Source: Paraburkholderia translucens (GTDB lineage: Bacteria; Pseudomonadota; Gammaproteobacteria; Burkholderiales; Burkholderiaceae). Taken from it: DNA of 64,000 nucleotides. The notes below the pieces were generated by a model that was not told the origin of the DNA, made no database searches, and worked only from the letters and a program-made list of their open reading frames with translations. The translations under genes and the position numbers were made by a program. The DNA is taken from positions 62,001-126,000 of the forward strand of contig NZ_JAJITC010000012.1 in the NCBI RefSeq assembly GCF_020881035.1. Direction: 5' to 3'. Position 1 is the first letter of the stretch. Each line of letters begins with the position of its first letter. Below are positions 8,372-16,746 of the stretch, one piece after another.

Positions 8372-9289
8372 TTACTGCGGTCCGAGCTTCTTGATCAGCG
8401 CGTCGAGCTGCTCCAGTTCTTCCGGAGTCAGATCGGTCAGCGGTGCGCGCACCGGACCCGCGTCGTGGCCGACCAGCTTCGCGCCGGCCTTGACGATGCT
8501 CACCGCGTAGCCTGCGCGGCGGTTGCGGATCTTCAGGTACGGCAGGAAGAATTCGTCGATCAGCTTGCCGACCGTGGCGTGGTCGTCAGCGGCGAGCGCG
8601 CGGTAGAAGTCCATCGCGGTCTTCGGAATGAAGTTGAACACCGCCGACGAGTACACCGGCACGCCGAGCGCCTTGTAGGCCGCCGCGTAGACTTCCGCGG
8701 TCGGCAGGCCGCCGAGGTAGGAGAAGCGGTCGCCGAGGCGGCGGCGGATCGTCACCATGTTTTCGATCTCGCCGACGCCGTCCTTGAAGCCGATCAGGTT
8801 CGGGCAACGGTCGGCGAGGCGCTCGAGCATGTCTGCGTTGAGCTTGGAGTTCGCGCGGTTGTAGATGATCACGCCCATGTTCGGCACGGCCTTGCAGACC
8901 TGTTCGGCGTGCTCCGCAATGCCTTCCTGGCTCGCTTCGGTCAGGTAGTGCGGCATCAACAGGATGCCGTGCGCGCCGAGGCGCTGAGCTTCCTTCGCAT
9001 AGGCGATCGCCACGCGGGTCGGGCCGCCCGCGCCGGCGAGGATCGGTACCTTGCCCTTGCAGACTTCGACCGCGGTGCGCACGACCTGCGTGTAGTCGTC
9101 TTGTGTCAGCGAGAAGAATTCGCCCGTGCCGCCGGCGACGAACAGCGCCGAAGCGCCGTACGGAGCGAGCCATTCGAGGCGCTCGGCGTAAGTGTCGGCG
9201 CGGAAGTCGCCTTTAGCGTCGAAGTCGGTGACGGGAAAGGAGAGAAGGCCTTCCGAAACGATCTGCTTGAGTTCCTGCGGTGTCGTCAT
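8372..9289 (-). CDS. kdgD: 5-dehydro-4-deoxyglucarate dehydratase
   Basis: A 305-residue member of the dihydrodipicolinate synthase/N-acetylneuraminate lyase family. The GGTGEF substrate loop is at 53-58, Tyr143 in IIYNRAN, and the Schiff-base Lys169 in GFKDGVGE. The NRAN and KDGVGE variants are those of 5-keto-4-deoxyglucarate dehydratase rather than DapA. It dehydrates and decarboxylates the garD product to 2,5-dioxopentanoate, the substrate of the dehydrogenase at 4130. It is divergent from garD, with two operator motifs in the shared 254-bp promoter region. The start has only a weak ribosome site, but no better Met is near. Confidence 0.93.
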   Translation of the reverse strand: MTTPQELKQIVSEGLLSFPVTDFDAKGDFRADTYAERLEWLAPYGASALFVAGGTGEFFSLTQDDYTQVVRTAVEVCKGKVPILAGAGGPTRVAIAYAKEAQRLGAHGILLMPHYLTEASQEGIAEHAEQVCKAVPNMGVIIYNRANSKLNADMLERLADRCPNLIGFKDGVGEIENMVTIRRRLGDRFSYLGGLPTAEVYAAAYKALGVPVYSSAVFNFIPKTAMDFYRALAADDHATVGKLIDEFFLPYLKIRNRRAGYAVSIVKAGAKLVGHDAGPVRAPLTDLTPEELEQLDALIKKLGPQ

Positions 9290-9385
9290 GTTGAGTATTG
9301 ATGCGTCGGATTACGTTGTTAGTCGGATCCAACCGGTACAACGGACGTCGTACCGGTAGAAATTCGTTGGAAACCAGATTTCTTA

Positions 9386-9401
9386 TACGTCATCGTACAA
9401 C
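9386..9401 (-). promoter_or_regulatory. Predicted GntR operator (site E, kdgD side)
   Basis: TACGTCATCGTACAAC is a near-consensus copy of the island motif, 97 bases before the kdgD start in the kdgD/garD divergent region. Confidence 0.68.
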
Positions 9402-9483
9402 AAGAAATCGGACAACTCAACGGGGTTTTCGCGGCATAATGCACCCCATAGGGTAAATACGGAACATCCCAGCAAGATTTGCT

Positions 9484-9499
9484 GTTGTAGGATGACGTA
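9484..9499 (+). promoter_or_regulatory. Predicted GntR operator (site F, garD side)
   Basis: GTTGTAGGATGACGTA is the reverse complement of the motif and differs from site E at one base. It lies 45 bases before garD. Sites E and F face each other about 98 bases apart centre to centre, roughly nine helical turns, which would allow looping. Confidence 0.68.
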
Positions 9500-9543
9500 T
9501 GATTGCTGGCGAAGCAGGCTGATTACGCCTCAAGGATCGATCA

Positions 9544-11133
9544 ATGGAACAAACTCCGCTCTACATACGCGTTCATCCCAATGACAATGTCGCGATCGTC
9601 GTCAACGACGGCGGTCTGGGAGAGGGCGCGGTGTTTCCCGATGGCCTCGAGCTGCGCGAGCGTGTGCCGCAGGGCCATAAGGTCGCGCTGGCCGATCTCG
9701 CCGAGGGCGACGAGGTCGTCCGCTACAACGTGGTGATCGGCTATGCGCTGAAGCCGCTGCCGAAGGGCAGCTGGATCAACGAGCACGTGATCCGCATGCC
9801 GAGCCCGCCGGGGCTCGAAGACCTGCCGATCGCCACCACCAGGGCGCCGGACATGCCGCCGCTCGAAGGCTACACGTTTGAGGGCTACCGCAACTCGGAC
9901 GGCTCGGTCGGCACCCGCAACATTCTCGCGATCACGACTACCGTGCAGTGCGTGGCCGACGTCGTGCAACACGCCGTCACGCGCATCAAGGCCGAGCTGC
10001 TGCCGAAATATCCGAACGTCGACGATGTCGTCAGCCTCGGCCACACGTACGGCTGCGGCGTCGCGATCGACGCGCCCGACGCGATGGTGCCGATCCGCAC
10101 CGTGCGCAACCTCGCGCTGAATCCGAACTTCGGCGGCGAAGTGATGATGGTGAGCCTCGGCTGCGAGAAGCTGCAGCCCGAGCGTCTGATGCCGCCGGGC
10201 ACGATTCCGATCGCGGCGGCCGCGGTGGTCGACGACGTCGCCGATATCGGCGACATGGCGCTGGATCGGAACGGCGACGTCGTGGTGCTGCAGGACGAAT
10301 CGCACGTCGGCTTCCAGTCGATGATCACGTCGATCATGAAGATGGCCGAGGGGCACCTGAAGCGCCTGAACAACCGCCGCCGCGAAACCTGCCCGGCGTC
10401 GGATCTGGTGATCGGCGTGCAGTGCGGCGGCAGCGACGCGTTCTCGGGCCTGACCGCGAACCCGGCCGTCGGCTTCGCGACCGATCTGCTGGTGCGCGCC
10501 GGCGCGACCGTGATGTTCTCGGAAGTCACCGAAGTGCGCGACGGCGTCGACCAGCTGACCGCGCGCGCAGCCAACGCGGACGTCGCTGCGGCGATCATCC
10601 GCGAGATGCAGTGGTACGACGTTTACCTGAAGCGCGGCGGCGCGGACCGCAGCGCGAACACGACACCCGGCAACAAGAAGGGCGGCCTGTCGAACATCGT
10701 CGAAAAGGCGATGGGCTCGATCATCAAGTCGGGCAACTCGGCGATCTCGGGCGTGCTCTCGCCGGGCGAGAAGGTGCGTCAGAAGGGCCTGATCTACGCG
10801 GCGACGCCCGCGAGCGACTTCATCTGCGGCACGCTGCAGGTCGCCTCGGGCATCACGCTGCACGTGTTCACGACGGGACGCGGCACGCCGTACAGCCTCG
10901 CCGAAGTGCCGGTCATCAAGGTCGCGACGCGTTCGGACCTCGCGCGCCGTTGGCATGATCTGATGGACATCAACGCCGGCACGATCGCGACCGGCCAGTC
11001 CAGCATCGAGGAAGTGGGCTGGGAGCTGTTCCGCCTGATGCTCGACGTTGCAAGCGGCCGCAAGCAGACCTGCGGGGAGAAGCTCGGACTGCACAATGCG
11101 TTGACGCTGTTCAATCCGGCACCGGTGACCTGA
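9544..11133 (+). CDS. garD: Galactarate dehydratase
   Basis: A 529-residue UxaA/GarD-family dehydratase, full length for GarD. Visible signatures are an N-terminal SAF-like segment (to about residue 85), YRNSDGSVGTRN, HTYGCGV, LGCEKLQP, VQCGGSDAFSG and a C-terminal TTGRGTPY region. The enzyme converts galactarate to 5-keto-4-deoxy-D-glucarate, feeding both the KdgD and GarL branches. The first step of glucarate use (gudD) is not in this window. The start follows AAGGA with 7-base spacing. Operator F is just upstream, and a strong terminator follows at 11162-11192. Confidence 0.94.
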   Translation: MEQTPLYIRVHPNDNVAIVVNDGGLGEGAVFPDGLELRERVPQGHKVALADLAEGDEVVRYNVVIGYALKPLPKGSWINEHVIRMPSPPGLEDLPIATTRAPDMPPLEGYTFEGYRNSDGSVGTRNILAITTTVQCVADVVQHAVTRIKAELLPKYPNVDDVVSLGHTYGCGVAIDAPDAMVPIRTVRNLALNPNFGGEVMMVSLGCEKLQPERLMPPGTIPIAAAAVVDDVADIGDMALDRNGDVVVLQDESHVGFQSMITSIMKMAEGHLKRLNNRRRETCPASDLVIGVQCGGSDAFSGLTANPAVGFATDLLVRAGATVMFSEVTEVRDGVDQLTARAANADVAAAIIREMQWYDVYLKRGGADRSANTTPGNKKGGLSNIVEKAMGSIIKSGNSAISGVLSPGEKVRQKGLIYAATPASDFICGTLQVASGITLHVFTTGRGTPYSLAEVPVIKVATRSDLARRWHDLMDINAGTIATGQSSIEEVGWELFRLMLDVASGRKQTCGEKLGLHNALTLFNPAPVT

Positions 11134-11161
11134 TCGGGCTTCCTGCGCCATCACGCCTCAC

Positions 11162-11192
11162 GCGAGCGCCGGTCCAGCCGGCGCTCGCTTTT
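11162..11192 (+). terminator. Rho-independent terminator after garD
   Basis: Perfect 11-bp stem GCGAGCGCCGG / CCGGCGCTCGC with a 5-base loop and TTTT after it. It separates garD from the udh-lactonase pair. Confidence 0.88.
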
Positions 11193-11233
11193 GTATCCAG
11201 TAGATTCAATCGCCATCACAAAAGCCAAGAGAC

Positions 11234-12085
11234 ATGACCGATTTGAACGTTGACCGCTCCACAGCAAAGAAACCCTTCCGCCGTCTGCTGCTCACCGGTG
11301 CCGCAGGCAACCTCGGCAAGCAACTGCGTCCCGCACTCGCGCAATGGGCCGACATCGTGCGCGTGTCGGATATCGCTTCGCTCGGCGAAGTCGCCGCGCA
11401 CGAGGAAGCGCACGTCGTCGATCTCGCCGATGAAGCGGCCATGCACGCGCTGCTCGAAGGCGTAGACGCGGTGGTGCATCTCGGCGGCATTTCCATCGAA
11501 GCGCCGTTCGAAGACCTGCTCGAAGCGAACATTCGCGGCCTCTACAACCTTTACTCGGCCGCGCAGAAGCATGGCGTGAAGCGCGTCATCTACGCGAGCT
11601 CGAACCACGCGGTCGGTTTTCACCCGGTGACGTCGGTTCTCGATACCAACGTGCCGCTGCGCCCGGACGGCATGTACGGCGTCACGAAGTGCTTCGGCGA
11701 GTCGCTGTCGCGCTACTACTTCGACCGCTTCGGTCTCGAAACCGTGTGCCTGCGGATCGGCTCGTCGTTCGAGCAGCCGAAGACCGCGCGCATGCTGGTC
11801 ACGTATCTGAGCTACCGCGATTTCATCGAGCTCGTGCGTTGCTCGCTGTTCACGAACCGCGTCGGTCACGCGATCGTGTACGGCGTGTCGAACAACCGCA
11901 TCTCGTGGGTCGACAACACGAACGCCGCGTTCCTCGGCTACCGCCCGCAGGACAGCTCGGCGCAGTTCGAGCACCTGTTCCCGCCGAGCGCCCCCGACAC
12001 GCGCTTCGACGATCCGACCCAGTTGTACCAGGGCGGCCCGTTCGTGCTTGCCGGTCCGATGGAGCCGAAGCGGGAGCCCAAATGA
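11234..12085 (+). CDS. udh: NAD-dependent uronate dehydrogenase (paralog 2)
   Basis: A 283-residue short-chain dehydrogenase matching characterised uronate dehydrogenases in length and motifs: GAAGNLG at 22-28, ASSNHAVGFHP with Ser122/123, and YGVTKCFGE with Tyr148 and Lys152. It oxidises D-galacturonate and D-glucuronate to 1,5-aldarolactones using NAD+. It overlaps the lactonase gene by 4 bases (ATGA), so the lactone produced is probably opened by its translationally coupled neighbour. No operator motif precedes it and only about 40 bases separate it from the garD terminator, so it may rely on read-through or an unrecognised promoter. Confidence 0.9.
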   Translation: MTDLNVDRSTAKKPFRRLLLTGAAGNLGKQLRPALAQWADIVRVSDIASLGEVAAHEEAHVVDLADEAAMHALLEGVDAVVHLGGISIEAPFEDLLEANIRGLYNLYSAAQKHGVKRVIYASSNHAVGFHPVTSVLDTNVPLRPDGMYGVTKCFGESLSRYYFDRFGLETVCLRIGSSFEQPKTARMLVTYLSYRDFIELVRCSLFTNRVGHAIVYGVSNNRISWVDNTNAAFLGYRPQDSSAQFEHLFPPSAPDTRFDDPTQLYQGGPFVLAGPMEPKREPK

Positions 12086-13014
12086 CGAGCGCGAATCCGC
12101 AGGTAGAGCGGTTCGAGGCGGCGGGTCCGCTGCCGGCGGCCACGGGGGAGAGCCCCGTTTGGCGCGCGGCCGAGCAGGCGCTGTACTGGGTCGACATTCC
12201 GGCGAAGAAGATCGTGCGTGGGTCGGTCGCGACGGGCCAGCGCACCGAATGGCTGCTGCCGGAACAGGTCGCCTGCATCTCGTTCGATCGAGCCGGCACG
12301 GTGCTCGCCGGCTGCGAGACGGGGTTGTTCGCGGTGACGCTCGCGGATGCGTCGAACGCAGCGAGCGGCGAGCCGCTTACTGCGTCTCTGCGCAAGCTCG
12401 CGGCACCTGAATTCCCGCACAGCGGCATGCGTTTCAACGATGGCCGCTGCGACCGGCAAGGACGCTTCTGGGCCGGCACGATGGTCATGGACATGGCCGC
12501 GGCGATTCCGGCCGGTGCGCTGTACCGCTTCGACGGGAAAGGCGTGCTGTCCGCGCCCGTCGTCGATTCGCTGATCACGCAGAATGGCCTCGGCTGGTCG
12601 CCGGACGGCACGACGATGTATCTGTCCGACTCGCATCCGCTGCGCCGGTTGATCTGGGTGTTCGACTACGACGTCGAGACCGGCGAGCCGCGCAACCGTC
12701 GCGTGTTCGCCGATCTGCATCACTACTCGGGCCGCCCGGACGGCGCGGCAGTGGACGCCGACGGCTGCTACTGGATCTGCGCGAACGACGCCGGTCTGCT
12801 GCTGCGCTTCACGCCGCAGGGCAAGCTGGACCGGCAGATTCCGGTGCCGGCCATCAAGCCTGCCATGTGCGCGTTCGGCGGCCGCCATCTCGATACGCTG
12901 TTCGTGACGTCGATTCGCCCGGCCAGCGGCGCGAGCGAGCACGACGGTCACGTCTTCGCGCTGCGTCCTGGCGTGAGCGGGCTGCCTGAGCCTGAATACG
13001 CAGGTCAACTGTAA
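12082..13014 (+). CDS. SMP-30/gluconolactonase-family aldarolactonase
   Basis: A 310-residue six-bladed beta-propeller of the SMP-30 family. Metal-binding and catalytic signatures are visible: GESPVW near the N-terminus (Glu ligand), MRFNDGRCDRQGRFWAGTM in the middle, NGLGWSPDGTTMYLSDS (Asn and Asp ligands), and PDGAAVDADGCYW. Family members hydrolyse sugar lactones. Overlap with udh points to galactaro- or glucaro-1,5-lactone as substrate, the role of UxuL-type lactonases. The start ATG overlaps the udh stop and has GGGAG upstream. A symmetric CGCCGGGA/TCCCGGCG hairpin at 13035-13061 follows. Confidence 0.88.
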   Translation: MTSANPQVERFEAAGPLPAATGESPVWRAAEQALYWVDIPAKKIVRGSVATGQRTEWLLPEQVACISFDRAGTVLAGCETGLFAVTLADASNAASGEPLTASLRKLAAPEFPHSGMRFNDGRCDRQGRFWAGTMVMDMAAAIPAGALYRFDGKGVLSAPVVDSLITQNGLGWSPDGTTMYLSDSHPLRRLIWVFDYDVETGEPRNRRVFADLHHYSGRPDGAAVDADGCYWICANDAGLLLRFTPQGKLDRQIPVPAIKPAMCAFGGRHLDTLFVTSIRPASGASEHDGHVFALRPGVSGLPEPEYAGQL

Positions 13015-13100
13015 TCAGCCTTACGACAGGCATGCGCCGGGATGAAATTTTTCTCCCGGCGTTCTCAATTATTGGGCGTGCATCGGTAGCCTTTCAATCG

Positions 13101-13116
13101 TCACTCGTCGTACAAC
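13101..13116 (+). promoter_or_regulatory. Predicted GntR operator (site G, far upstream of TRAP operon)
   Basis: TCACTCGTCGTACAAC matches the last 12 bases of the island motif (TCGTCGTACAAC) but has a poor 5' end. It lies about 210 bases upstream of site H. Confidence 0.5.
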
Positions 13117-13313
13117 ATTCGCGTGGAGTACGGCGGTCCTCATATTTCTTCAGCAAAAATACAACACCTCGCCAGCCCGCGCGGATTCCGTCCCCATTCA
13201 CTGCCGGACGGCGCGCGGCGTGGTGGCGTGCCACGTCGGTCATAGGTGCCGGCGCTTTTCTTGATGCGGGTAAATACCGTCTGTACAAGTTAAAACCCCT
13301 TCAATAGACTTCA

Positions 13314-13329
13314 TATGTCGTCGTACAAC
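13314..13329 (+). promoter_or_regulatory. Predicted GntR operator (site H, TRAP operon)
   Basis: TATGTCGTCGTACAAC is a full match to the motif and is framed by CATATG on both sides (13312-13317 and 13329-13334). It is the clearest copy in the window. Confidence 0.7.
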
Positions 13330-13622
13330 ATATGAGCCCAAACAAATGGCTTTCTATGTTTGTTCGGAAGCGCAATGCGGCAGGTTTCAGGACGGCACTG
13401 CGGTCGTGGTCGATGCCGCATGCATGCCGGAAGCCGGCCGGCGCGATTGAAGTAGGTAGTCGAGTGGTCGACTGGAGTGCTGGGCTATCTGTGCCGGGGA
13501 ATTCGCACAGCCAGTACGGCAAGCGCCCGCACCTGCGCGGGGCGAGCGTGAAGCCGGAGACGCATCAAAACCATGTCACATCCGCTGTTGCTGGGATGGT
13601 CCATTTTTCAAGGAATGTCACG

Positions 13623-14615
13623 ATGAACAAGAAGTTTGCCTCTTCCCGTGTTTCGATGATCGTCGCGGCCGCGGCGTTGGCGTTCAGCACGATGTCGGCT
13701 GAAGCGCGCGTGTTCCGCGTTGCCGATGTGCACGGCGACAACTTCCCGACCAACATGGCCGTGAAGTACATGGGCGAGCAGATCAGCAAGGCGACCGACG
13801 GCAAAGACTCCGTGAAGGTGTTCGGCAACAGCGCGCTAGGTTCGGAAAACGACACGATCGACCAAGTCCGTATCGGCGCGCTCGACATGGCGCGTTGCAA
13901 CGGTGCCGCATTCAACGAAATCGTGCCGGAATCGATGATCCCGTCGCTGCCGTTCCTGTTCCGCGACGTCGACCATTTCCGCAAGGTCATGTACGGTCCG
14001 GAAGGCCAGAAGATCCTCGACGCCTTCACCGCGAAGGGCATGATCGCGCTGACGTTTTACGAGAGCGGCGCACGCTCGATGTACGCAAAGAAGGCGATCA
14101 AGTCGCCGGCTGACATGAAGGGCCTCAAGGTCCGCGTGCAGCCGTCCGACCTGATGGTCGACGAAATCAAGGCAATGGGCGGCACGCCGACCCCGATGCC
14201 GTTCTCGGAAGTCTATACGGGCCTGAAGACGGGCCTCGTCGACGGCGCCGAAAACAACCTGCCGTCGTACGACGAGACCAAGCACTTCGAAGTCGCACAG
14301 GTCTACTCGGAAACGCAGCATTCGATGACCCCGGAAGTGCTGGTGTTCTCGAAGAAGGTGTGGGACACGCTGTCGCCGCAAGAGCAGCAGATCATCAAGA
14401 AGGCCGCGGCTGACTCGGTGCCGTACTACCAGAAGCTGTGGACCGCGCGCGAAGCCGACGCGCAGAAAGCCGTCACGAAGGGGGGCGCAACGATTGTGAC
14501 GGCTTCGCAGATCGACCGTGCGGCTTTCGTGAAGGTCATGCAGCCTGTGTGGGCAAAGTACGAAAAGACCCCGCAGATGAAGCAGATCGTCGACGAGATC
14601 GAAGCAATCAAGTAA
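13623..14615 (+). CDS. TRAP transporter substrate-binding protein (DctP family), probable hexuronate binder
   Basis: A 330-residue periplasmic binding protein. The N-terminus has a signal peptide (positive start, hydrophobic core at about 11-24, cleavage near SAEA). The family signature runs through FREVDHF-like FRDVDHFRK, and GLKVRVQPSDLM carries the conserved Arg that pairs with the substrate carboxylate. PMPFSEVYTGLKTGLVDGAENN is typical of DctP. It is followed by Q and M membrane subunits. Location in this island with an operator upstream suggests glucuronate, galacturonate or an aldarate as ligand. The start used has AAGGA upstream and begins the signal peptide. Confidence 0.92.
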   Translation: MNKKFASSRVSMIVAAAALAFSTMSAEARVFRVADVHGDNFPTNMAVKYMGEQISKATDGKDSVKVFGNSALGSENDTIDQVRIGALDMARCNGAAFNEIVPESMIPSLPFLFRDVDHFRKVMYGPEGQKILDAFTAKGMIALTFYESGARSMYAKKAIKSPADMKGLKVRVQPSDLMVDEIKAMGGTPTPMPFSEVYTGLKTGLVDGAENNLPSYDETKHFEVAQVYSETQHSMTPEVLVFSKKVWDTLSPQEQQIIKKAAADSVPYYQKLWTAREADAQKAVTKGGATIVTASQIDRAAFVKVMQPVWAKYEKTPQMKQIVDEIEAIK

Positions 14616-14678
14616 GTCTCGCGTCCCGGACGCAATCAGCATCGGCAACGTTTATCGCAGCAGCGGCGTGACAGGTCC

Positions 14679-14694
14679 CGCGAGGAAACTCGCG
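14679..14694 (+). promoter_or_regulatory. GAAA-tetraloop stem-loop between TRAP P and Q genes
   Basis: CGCGAG-GAAA-CTCGCG is a perfect 6-bp stem with a stable GNRA loop in the 177-base gap after the binding-protein gene. Such hairpins can protect the upstream message and give more binding protein than permease. That role is inferred. Confidence 0.5.
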
Positions 14695-14792
14695 AGCGTG
14701 TCCGCCGCGCGCTGGCGTGCGCGCGTGCAGAAGGCGTCTCGTCGGGATGGCTGAATTTCAAGCATTAGCCGGTCGTAAGCAAGGACAGGGTC

Positions 14793-15302
14793 ATGAGTTT
14801 CCTGAAACGCCCAAATGATTTTCTTTTCCGCGTGTTGCTGGTCGTGGCGTCGTTTAGCCTCGCCGCGCTTTGTCTGCTCGTGATGTATAGCGTGGTGATG
14901 CGCTACGTGTTCAGCGACGCACCCGATTACGTCGAGCCTATCGCTTTGTTGCTGGTGATCCTGATCGCGATGTTCGGCGCCGCGCTCAAGGTTCGCGAAG
15001 GCGGTCACATCGGACTCGACTCGCTCGTCAAGAATTTGCCCGAGAAGGGCCAGTTGATTGCGAAAGGGATTCAGCACATTTGCCTGATCGCTTTTGCGGT
15101 GGCGATTTTCATCGGTTGCTTCGAGATGGCGGAAACCACGATGCACGACCGCATTCCGATCATCGGCGTGCCGGAAGGGGTGCGCTACTGCATCCCCATC
15201 TTCGCGAGTGTGTGCATCGCTTTGTTCTCGTTCGAGCATCTGCTCGAGCTCTTCGCCGGGAAACGCGAAGAGCCGGCGCTCGAACTCTCCGCCACGGAAT
15301 AA
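14793..15302 (+). CDS. TRAP transporter small permease (DctQ family)
   Basis: A 169-residue protein with four hydrophobic helices (about residues 12-35, 47-68, 88-110, 126-150). The MRYVFSDAPDYVEPIA segment is typical of the Q subunit. It pairs with the large M subunit encoded 13 bases downstream to form the membrane part of the transporter. The ribosome site is AAGGACAGGG. It lies 177 bases after the binding-protein gene, and the hairpin in that gap suggests a single transcript with lower permease output. Confidence 0.9.
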   Translation: MSFLKRPNDFLFRVLLVVASFSLAALCLLVMYSVVMRYVFSDAPDYVEPIALLLVILIAMFGAALKVREGGHIGLDSLVKNLPEKGQLIAKGIQHICLIAFAVAIFIGCFEMAETTMHDRIPIIGVPEGVRYCIPIFASVCIALFSFEHLLELFAGKREEPALELSATE

Positions 15303-15315
15303 AAGTAGAACCATC

Positions 15316-16668
15316 ATGGAACTTGCCCTTCTTACCGCCAGTTTTCTAGTTTTCCTCTTCCTCGGGGTTCCGGTTTCATTCGCGTTGGGCCTGTCCTGCG
15401 TTCTGACGTATCTGTTCGAAGGCCTGCCGACCGCGACCGCGATGCAGTCGATGATCTCGGGCATGAACGGCTTCTCGTTCCTCGCGGTCCCGTTCTTCAT
15501 CTTCTCGGGCGAGCTGATGCTTCACGGCGGCATCGCCGACCGCATCCTGCGCTTCGCGCAGGCCACGGTCGGCCACTTCCGCGGTGGCCTCGGGATGGCC
15601 AACGTGGTCGCCTGCACGCTGTTCGGCGGCGTGTCGGGGTCGCCGACCGCCGATACGTCGGCGATGGGCGGCGTGGTGATCCCGCTGATGAAGCGCGAAG
15701 GTTATAGCGCCGCCTACGCGGTCAACGTGACCACGCACTCGTCGCTCGCCGGCGCGCTGATGCCGACGTCGACCAACATGATCATCTATGCGTTCGCGGC
15801 ACAAGGCGTGAGCGGCGTGCTGAACGGCAAGCAGATGAGCGGAGTGTCGATCGGCGATCTGCTGTTCTCGGGTCTGTTGCCGGTGCTGTGGGTGATGGGC
15901 TTCGTGCTGATCGCCGCTTACTGGCAGGCCGTCAAGTTCGGCTATCCGCGCCGTCCCGACGGTTCGACCGAACTGCAGCGTTTCCCGGGCTGGATGGCGG
16001 TGCTGCGCACGTTCATCGGTGCGGTGCCGGGTCTGATGGTCATCGCGATCATTCTGTTCTGTGTTGCGCGCGGTATTGCCACTGCAACAGAGGCGGCCGC
16101 GATTGCCGTGGGTTATTCGCTGGTGCTGACCATCGTCGTGTACCGGTCCTTGTCGTTGGCGAAGCTCGGTCATGCGCTCGGCAAGGCCGCGAAAACGACC
16201 GGTGTGGTGCTGCTGCTGATCGGCGTGTCGAACATGCTGCGCTTCCAGATGGCCTATCTGGAGATTCCGGACGCTATCGAACGCATGCTCGACGGCGCGA
16301 CCTCGCTGCCCTGGCTGATGCTGTTGTACATCAACGTCATTCAGGTGTTCCTCGGTACGTTCGTCGACATGGCGGCGCACATCCTGATCACGACCCCGCT
16401 GTTTCTGCCGATGGCAATGCACAACGGGGTGGGCCCGGTCCAGTTCGGCATCATGATCCTGCTGAACTGCGCATTGGGTCTCGTGCATCCGCCGATCGGC
16501 TCGGTGCAGTTCATTGGTTGCGCAATTGGCAATGTGTCGATAGGGGAAACTACTAAGGTGGCGTGGCCGTATTACCTCGCTATCTTCTCGGCGATCAATG
16601 TAGTCACCTATGTCCCGTGGTTCTCGACCTGGTTGCCGAGCATCATCAACGGTCACCCGGTGTTCTGA
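15316..16668 (+). CDS. TRAP transporter large permease (DctM family)
   Basis: A 450-residue, strongly hydrophobic protein of the DctM type, the Na+-coupled transport channel. Typical features are the early FLFLGVPVSFALG helix, PFFIFSGELM, the GGVSGSPTADTSAMG hairpin, HSSLAGALMPTSTNMI, and near the end CALGLVHPPIGSVQF. The start chosen matches the family N-terminus; the longer reading frame upstream overlaps the Q gene out of phase and is not real. Slightly longer than the common 425-430 residues. Confidence 0.92.
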   Translation: MELALLTASFLVFLFLGVPVSFALGLSCVLTYLFEGLPTATAMQSMISGMNGFSFLAVPFFIFSGELMLHGGIADRILRFAQATVGHFRGGLGMANVVACTLFGGVSGSPTADTSAMGGVVIPLMKREGYSAAYAVNVTTHSSLAGALMPTSTNMIIYAFAAQGVSGVLNGKQMSGVSIGDLLFSGLLPVLWVMGFVLIAAYWQAVKFGYPRRPDGSTELQRFPGWMAVLRTFIGAVPGLMVIAIILFCVARGIATATEAAAIAVGYSLVLTIVVYRSLSLAKLGHALGKAAKTTGVVLLLIGVSNMLRFQMAYLEIPDAIERMLDGATSLPWLMLLYINVIQVFLGTFVDMAAHILITTPLFLPMAMHNGVGPVQFGIMILLNCALGLVHPPIGSVQFIGCAIGNVSIGETTKVAWPYYLAIFSAINVVTYVPWFSTWLPSIINGHPVF

Positions 16669-16746
16669 TCAAATCAAAACGTTTTGTCCACACTCTGCGG
16701 TGCTTGGATAGGCCGCGTCAAAAAGGTTTTTAACAGAGGAGTAAAA

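Larger units (their letters stand above)
13015..13622 (+). other. Long regulatory region/leader upstream of the TRAP operon
   Basis: 608 bases without a convincing gene. It contains a GC hairpin (13035-13061), operator motifs G and H, and an AT-rich stretch at 13260-13345 that looks like the promoter area. If transcription starts near site H, the mRNA would carry an untranslated leader of nearly 300 bases before the binding-protein gene at 13623. An in-frame extension upstream of 13623 lacks family similarity and is best ignored. Confidence 0.6.
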
